A stretch of 53,332 bases of DNA from Bacillota bacterium. Lineage in GTDB: Bacteria; Bacillota; Clostridia; Oscillospirales; Acutalibacteraceae. The stretch is from positions 1 to 53,332 of the forward strand of contig JAEZFF010000098.1 of the NCBI GenBank assembly GCA_023417635.1, written 5' to 3'. Shown here one piece after another: positions 51,167-53,332 of the stretch. How positions within the stretch are numbered: position 1 is the stretch's first letter; every line of letters begins with the position of its first letter. The notes beneath the pieces are model-generated. The model was not told the origin of the DNA, did no database searches, and worked only from the letters and a program-made list of their open reading frames with translations. The translations under genes and the position numbers were made by a program.

Positions 51167-51976
51167 ATGGGAAACTATTACGTGGGACTGGATGCCGGTT
51201 CGACATACCTGAAAGCGGCATTGATAAAGGATAACTGTGTTTTAGGCGCTGAACTTCTTCCAACAGGCATCGACTGTGAGGAAACTGCGACCAAATTGCT
51301 GGAAAAGATCTATGCGAGCCAAAGTATCACACGCAATGATATCGCCGTAATCACCGCAACCGGATACAGCAGGCGCAGTATCGGCCTCGCAGATGCCACA
51401 ATTTCAGAAATCACCGCTCATGCCTGCGGTGTACAATTGACAGCCCCTGAAAACGTGCATCCGCGCTTGATCATTGATATCGGAGGCCAAGACAGCAAGA
51501 TCATCAGCCTTGGCCCCGATGGACATATCGTTAATTTTACAATGAATGATAAATGCGCCGCTGGAACAGGAAAGTTCTTGGAGGTCGTGGCTGATCTTCT
51601 GGAAACTACCATTGATCAGATTGCTTCGCTTGCGAAAGAGAGTACAGACCCCTGTCAAATCAACAGCACCTGCGCCGTTTTCGCCCAGACGGAAGTGATC
51701 TCTCTTCTTGCTCAAAAGAAAAGCCGAAGTGATATCCTTGCAGGTATGCATATAGCCATGGCAAACCGTATCGCCAAAATGGCGCGTAAATATAAGTCGG
51801 ATGGCGATGTGATGATGACCGGAGGCGGCGCTAACAATGATGCTCTTCGATCTGCGTTGGAAGATGAACTGATGTGCGATATTTACAAAGCAAACTATCC
51901 GCAGTTCAACGGCGCAATCGGAGCTGCTTTAATTGGCATGCATAATACTGAAAAAATGCAGGTCCAAATTTCTTAA
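51167..51976 (+). CDS. ATP-dependent activator (HgdC/BadF/DCCP-reductase family)
   Basis: 269 residues, the usual length for the family. ASKHA ATPase landmarks are the first phosphate loop GLDAGSTYLKAALI, IDIGGQDSKIISL, and TGGGANNDALRSALE. Cys130 (NDKCAAGTGKF) and Cys169 (INSTCAVFAQTE) are the two ligands per subunit that hold one [4Fe-4S] cluster between the homodimer. The protein hydrolyses ATP to push an electron to low potential and pass it to the dehydratase-like partner. It is the last gene of the operon, 4 bp after the Cys-rich subunit. Confidence 0.95.
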   Translation: MGNYYVGLDAGSTYLKAALIKDNCVLGAELLPTGIDCEETATKLLEKIYASQSITRNDIAVITATGYSRRSIGLADATISEITAHACGVQLTAPENVHPRLIIDIGGQDSKIISLGPDGHIVNFTMNDKCAAGTGKFLEVVADLLETTIDQIASLAKESTDPCQINSTCAVFAQTEVISLLAQKKSRSDILAGMHIAMANRIAKMARKYKSDGDVMMTGGGANNDALRSALEDELMCDIYKANYPQFNGAIGAALIGMHNTEKMQVQIS

Positions 51977-52000
51977 TTTAGCACATAAAATTAAATATCA

Positions 52001-52081
52001 GAAAAGGCAAACTGACCGAAAGGCAGGGGCATAAAGCCAAGAGTCTAAGGTAAATAAGCGTACTATGATAGTCTGGTTGCA
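52001..52081 (+). ncRNA. c-di-GMP-I (GEMM)-like riboswitch
   Basis: The order of conserved elements fits the class: GGCAAAC (52005-52011), a GAAA tetraloop on a short stem (CCGAAAGG), GGGGCATAAAGCC (52026-52038; consensus has an ACGCAAAGCC-like block), CTAAGG (52045-52050) and the 3' block ACTATGATAG then CTGGTTGC. CTAAG facing TATGA is the known GAAA-tetraloop receptor in this riboswitch's second helix. One base in the AAAGCC block is unusual. The ligand could be c-di-GMP or a related cyclic dinucleotide. Confidence 0.72.
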
Positions 52082-52082
52082 A

Positions 52083-52130
52083 AAAACATATCTTGACTCT
52101 GCTACTCCGGATAGAGTCAAGATATGTTTT
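52083..52130 (+). terminator. Terminator-like hairpin behind the riboswitch
   Basis: An 18-bp perfect stem (52083-52100 with 52113-52130, arms AAAACATATC...) over a 12-base loop. The 3' arm ends GTTTT. It directly follows the aptamer, so it may be the expression platform. It could equally be the terminator of the double-cubane operon. Confidence 0.75.
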
Positions 52131-52163
52131 GATTATGAATGATAAAACTATGACAGGAGTGAT

Positions 52164-52355
52164 ATTACAACGGAAATCAAATGGGTATTATGCCCTGTTT
52201 GTAATAACAAGACACGTCTAAAAATCCGTGAGGATACAATCCTTAAAAACTTTCCGCTATTTTGTCCCAAGTGCAAACATGAGACACTAATAAATGTACG
52301 ACATCTGAAAATATCAGTTATCAAAGAGCCAGCCGCTGAGACGCAGAGCCGATAA
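52164..52355 (+). CDS. Cysteine-rich KTR-domain protein (Tn916 Orf6-like)
   Basis: A 63-residue frame, EIKWVLCPVCNNKTRLKIRED, with a second CPKCKHETLINVRHLK zinc knuckle. It matches the cysteine-rich KTR family carried by Tn916-like elements next to an antisense XRE gene, as here. The frame has no ATG, GTG or TTG start upstream in a sensible place. It begins at ATT 52164 or has lost its start. Its zinc ribbon suggests nucleic-acid binding, but the role is unknown. Confidence 0.75.
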   Translation: MTTEIKWVLCPVCNNKTRLKIREDTILKNFPLFCPKCKHETLINVRHLKISVIKEPAAETQSR

Positions 52356-52385
52356 CATGTGAGATTAATCACAGTTATCGGCTCT
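52345..52385 (+). terminator. Hairpin overlapping the KTR stop codon
   Basis: AGAGCCGATAAC (52345-52356) pairs perfectly with GTTATCGGCTCT (52374-52385). The stem includes the KTR stop codon. It lies between convergent genes. Confidence 0.7.
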
Positions 52386-52439
52386 CCTTGTACATGATCT
52401 ATAAAGTTGATTGTACTTGCGGTTAAGTTAGTTCAAATA

Positions 52440-52781
52440 CTATCCCTTGTTTTCATGGCGGAGTTCTTTCCAAATACCTCTTGCTGATGCAATAGCAATT
52501 TGCTGTTCTTGCTCGTTAGCATCCCGGAACTCCCGAATAAATTGTTCCTGCTCTGGCGTACCGGTTACATCCTCGGGACGAAAAATAAGATCAGCTGGAA
52601 TACTTAATTCTTGAATGATTTTATAAAGGACCTCAAATGTTGGATTTCGTTTTCCAGTTTCAATGGCAATGATGGTCCTTAAAGAAACTTCTATTTTGTC
52701 AGCAAGCGCTGTTTGTGTCATTCCGCGCGATATACGAGCTCTTTGAATGATAGTACCCATTCGCTTCATGTCATAGTGCAT
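52440..52781 (-). CDS. XRE-family transcriptional regulator (Tn916 Orf9-like position)
   Basis: 113 residues. The N-terminal HTH (MGTIIQRARISRGMTQTALADKIEVSLRTIIAIETGKRNPTFEVLYKIIQEL) is followed by a helical, acidic C-terminal part (PEQEQFIREFRDANEQEQQIAIASARGIWKEL). In Tn916-like elements an antisense XRE gene at this place represses the operon leading to xis/int and transfer. I infer the same here. Its product could bind the palindrome at 53116-53129. Confidence 0.87.
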   Translation of the reverse strand: MHYDMKRMGTIIQRARISRGMTQTALADKIEVSLRTIIAIETGKRNPTFEVLYKIIQELSIPADLIFRPEDVTGTPEQEQFIREFRDANEQEQQIAIASARGIWKELRHENKG

Positions 52782-53332
52782 TATGTATCACCTCTTATCT
52801 AAGTTTAGTAGAAAAAAGATGATTACATAATGTGGTTGTGCGTCATATTTACATGCAATATATTTCACAAAAAACAACAGCCGGACAAGGCAAGAAAAAA
52901 AAGACTGCTTTGGCGGGTTATATTAATGCATCCAAAATCAAATGAGTCACCTGCCAAAGCAAACTGAAAGGAGCTTTGGCAGATGTTGTTTTTACTACCA
53001 AAATACCACTTTTATAGAAAGGTGGCAGTTTAGCAGATGGCCTGAATATTCTATGGGCAACCTTCCAAGGTAATCGCTTAAAAAAAGTTATTGCTCCATA
53101 AGGATAAATTCTAACCTTGCATATGCAAGCTATGACATAATAGTATGTAATTTGTATCAATTTCGACGTACCATGCGGAGGATATTCTGCTTTGGTACGT
53201 TTTTTATCTTCTTTTCTCTGGATAAATATTTCTGGTACGTTATATCGACGCGGTGTGATATAAAGCCCCTCTGCCGCTCCCCTCCATCCTCTGTTTCGAT
53301 TTGCCCAAGCCTAAAAATCGAAACGGAGGAAA
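52782..53332 (+). promoter_or_regulatory. Regulatory leader before an unseen downstream gene
   Basis: No convincing gene lies here. Seen are a hairpin CTGCCAAAGC/GCTTTGGCAG (52951-52960 with 52973-52982), and a plus-strand promoter candidate TTGCAT (53117-53122)-18 bp-TAGTAT (53141-53146) whose -35 box sits inside a 14-bp palindrome, CTTGCATATGCAAG (53116-53129). A terminator-like hairpin ACGTACCA/TGGTACGT follows, with a T run (53166-53205). A last stem GTTTCGATTT/AAATCGAAAC (53293-53324) is followed by GGAGGA (53325-53330), the ribosome site of a gene beyond the window. The layout resembles the Tn916 orf7 control region. Confidence 0.5.

Noticed and set aside
52918..53160. An 80-codon minus-strand frame near the right end
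   Set aside because: No family, no ribosome site, and it overlaps hairpins and a promoter candidate. It is probably chance.

Overview
The window reads as a large integrative and conjugative element (ICE) of an anaerobic Clostridia-type Firmicute. The backbone genes belong to families typical of clostridial ICEs: an NlpC/P60 hydrolase, DUF4315, DUF4366, topoisomerase III, an ArdC/YodL protein, a transposon-transfer-assisting protein, a giant methylase-helicase with tnpV, DUF3849, MobC, a CD1845-type membrane protein and a MobP-like relaxase. A Tn916-like end follows (cysteine-rich KTR protein, then an antisense XRE regulator). Rubredoxin, Hcp and ferredoxin point to an anaerobe. The genus cannot be read from the sequence. 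Backbone genes look GC-rich, while several inserts are clearly AT-rich.

Layout. 1-1798 is the end of the transfer module. 1913-5008 is an AT-rich insert holding two methyltransferase genes (the first split by an IS5-family element with a TTAG duplication) and a DUF4180 gene. 5165-10267 is backbone, with one frameshift in the ArdC/YodL gene. 10274-12330 is a small AT-rich operon that looks like an undescribed graspetide (ATP-grasp RiPP) locus: a precursor with four core-like repeats, an ATP-grasp ligase and a membrane protein. 12361-21515 is backbone, with tnpV read in a second frame inside the giant gene. 21629-25263 is a Gabija-like defence operon plus a DUF2971 gene. 25605-27008 is the relaxase. 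27063-36833 is a second defence operon (DUF499 ATPase, DUF3780, DUF1156 methylase, PLD-SNF2 helicase). 36867-37057 is a dense array of hairpins. 37097-40785 is a complete recombinase-in-trio (RIT) element with 110-bp inverted repeats. 40785-42737 holds an IS256 remnant and an IS110-family element.

42848-51976 is a redox island of two units, each paired with its own Crp/Fnr-type regulator and its own palindrome. The first encodes a 4Fe-4S protein, cupin, rubredoxin, hybrid cluster protein and ferredoxin. The second encodes two proteins of the 2-hydroxyacyl-CoA dehydratase/double-cubane-cluster superfamily, a small membrane protein, a NapH-like membrane ferredoxin and the ATP-dependent activator. 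In both units the palindrome centre lies 41.5 bp upstream of the start predicted from a -10 box, the geometry of class II activation. I infer a system for ATP-driven, low-potential reduction of a small, perhaps nitrogenous, molecule. The substrate is unknown.

52001-53332 carries a c-di-GMP-I (GEMM)-like riboswitch with a strong hairpin before the KTR gene, the XRE regulator, and a leader region ending in a ribosome binding site for a gene beyond the window. The best candidates for new biology are the graspetide operon, the double-cubane/Hcp island with its paired operators, the riboswitch on the conjugative element, and the hairpin array beside the RIT element.
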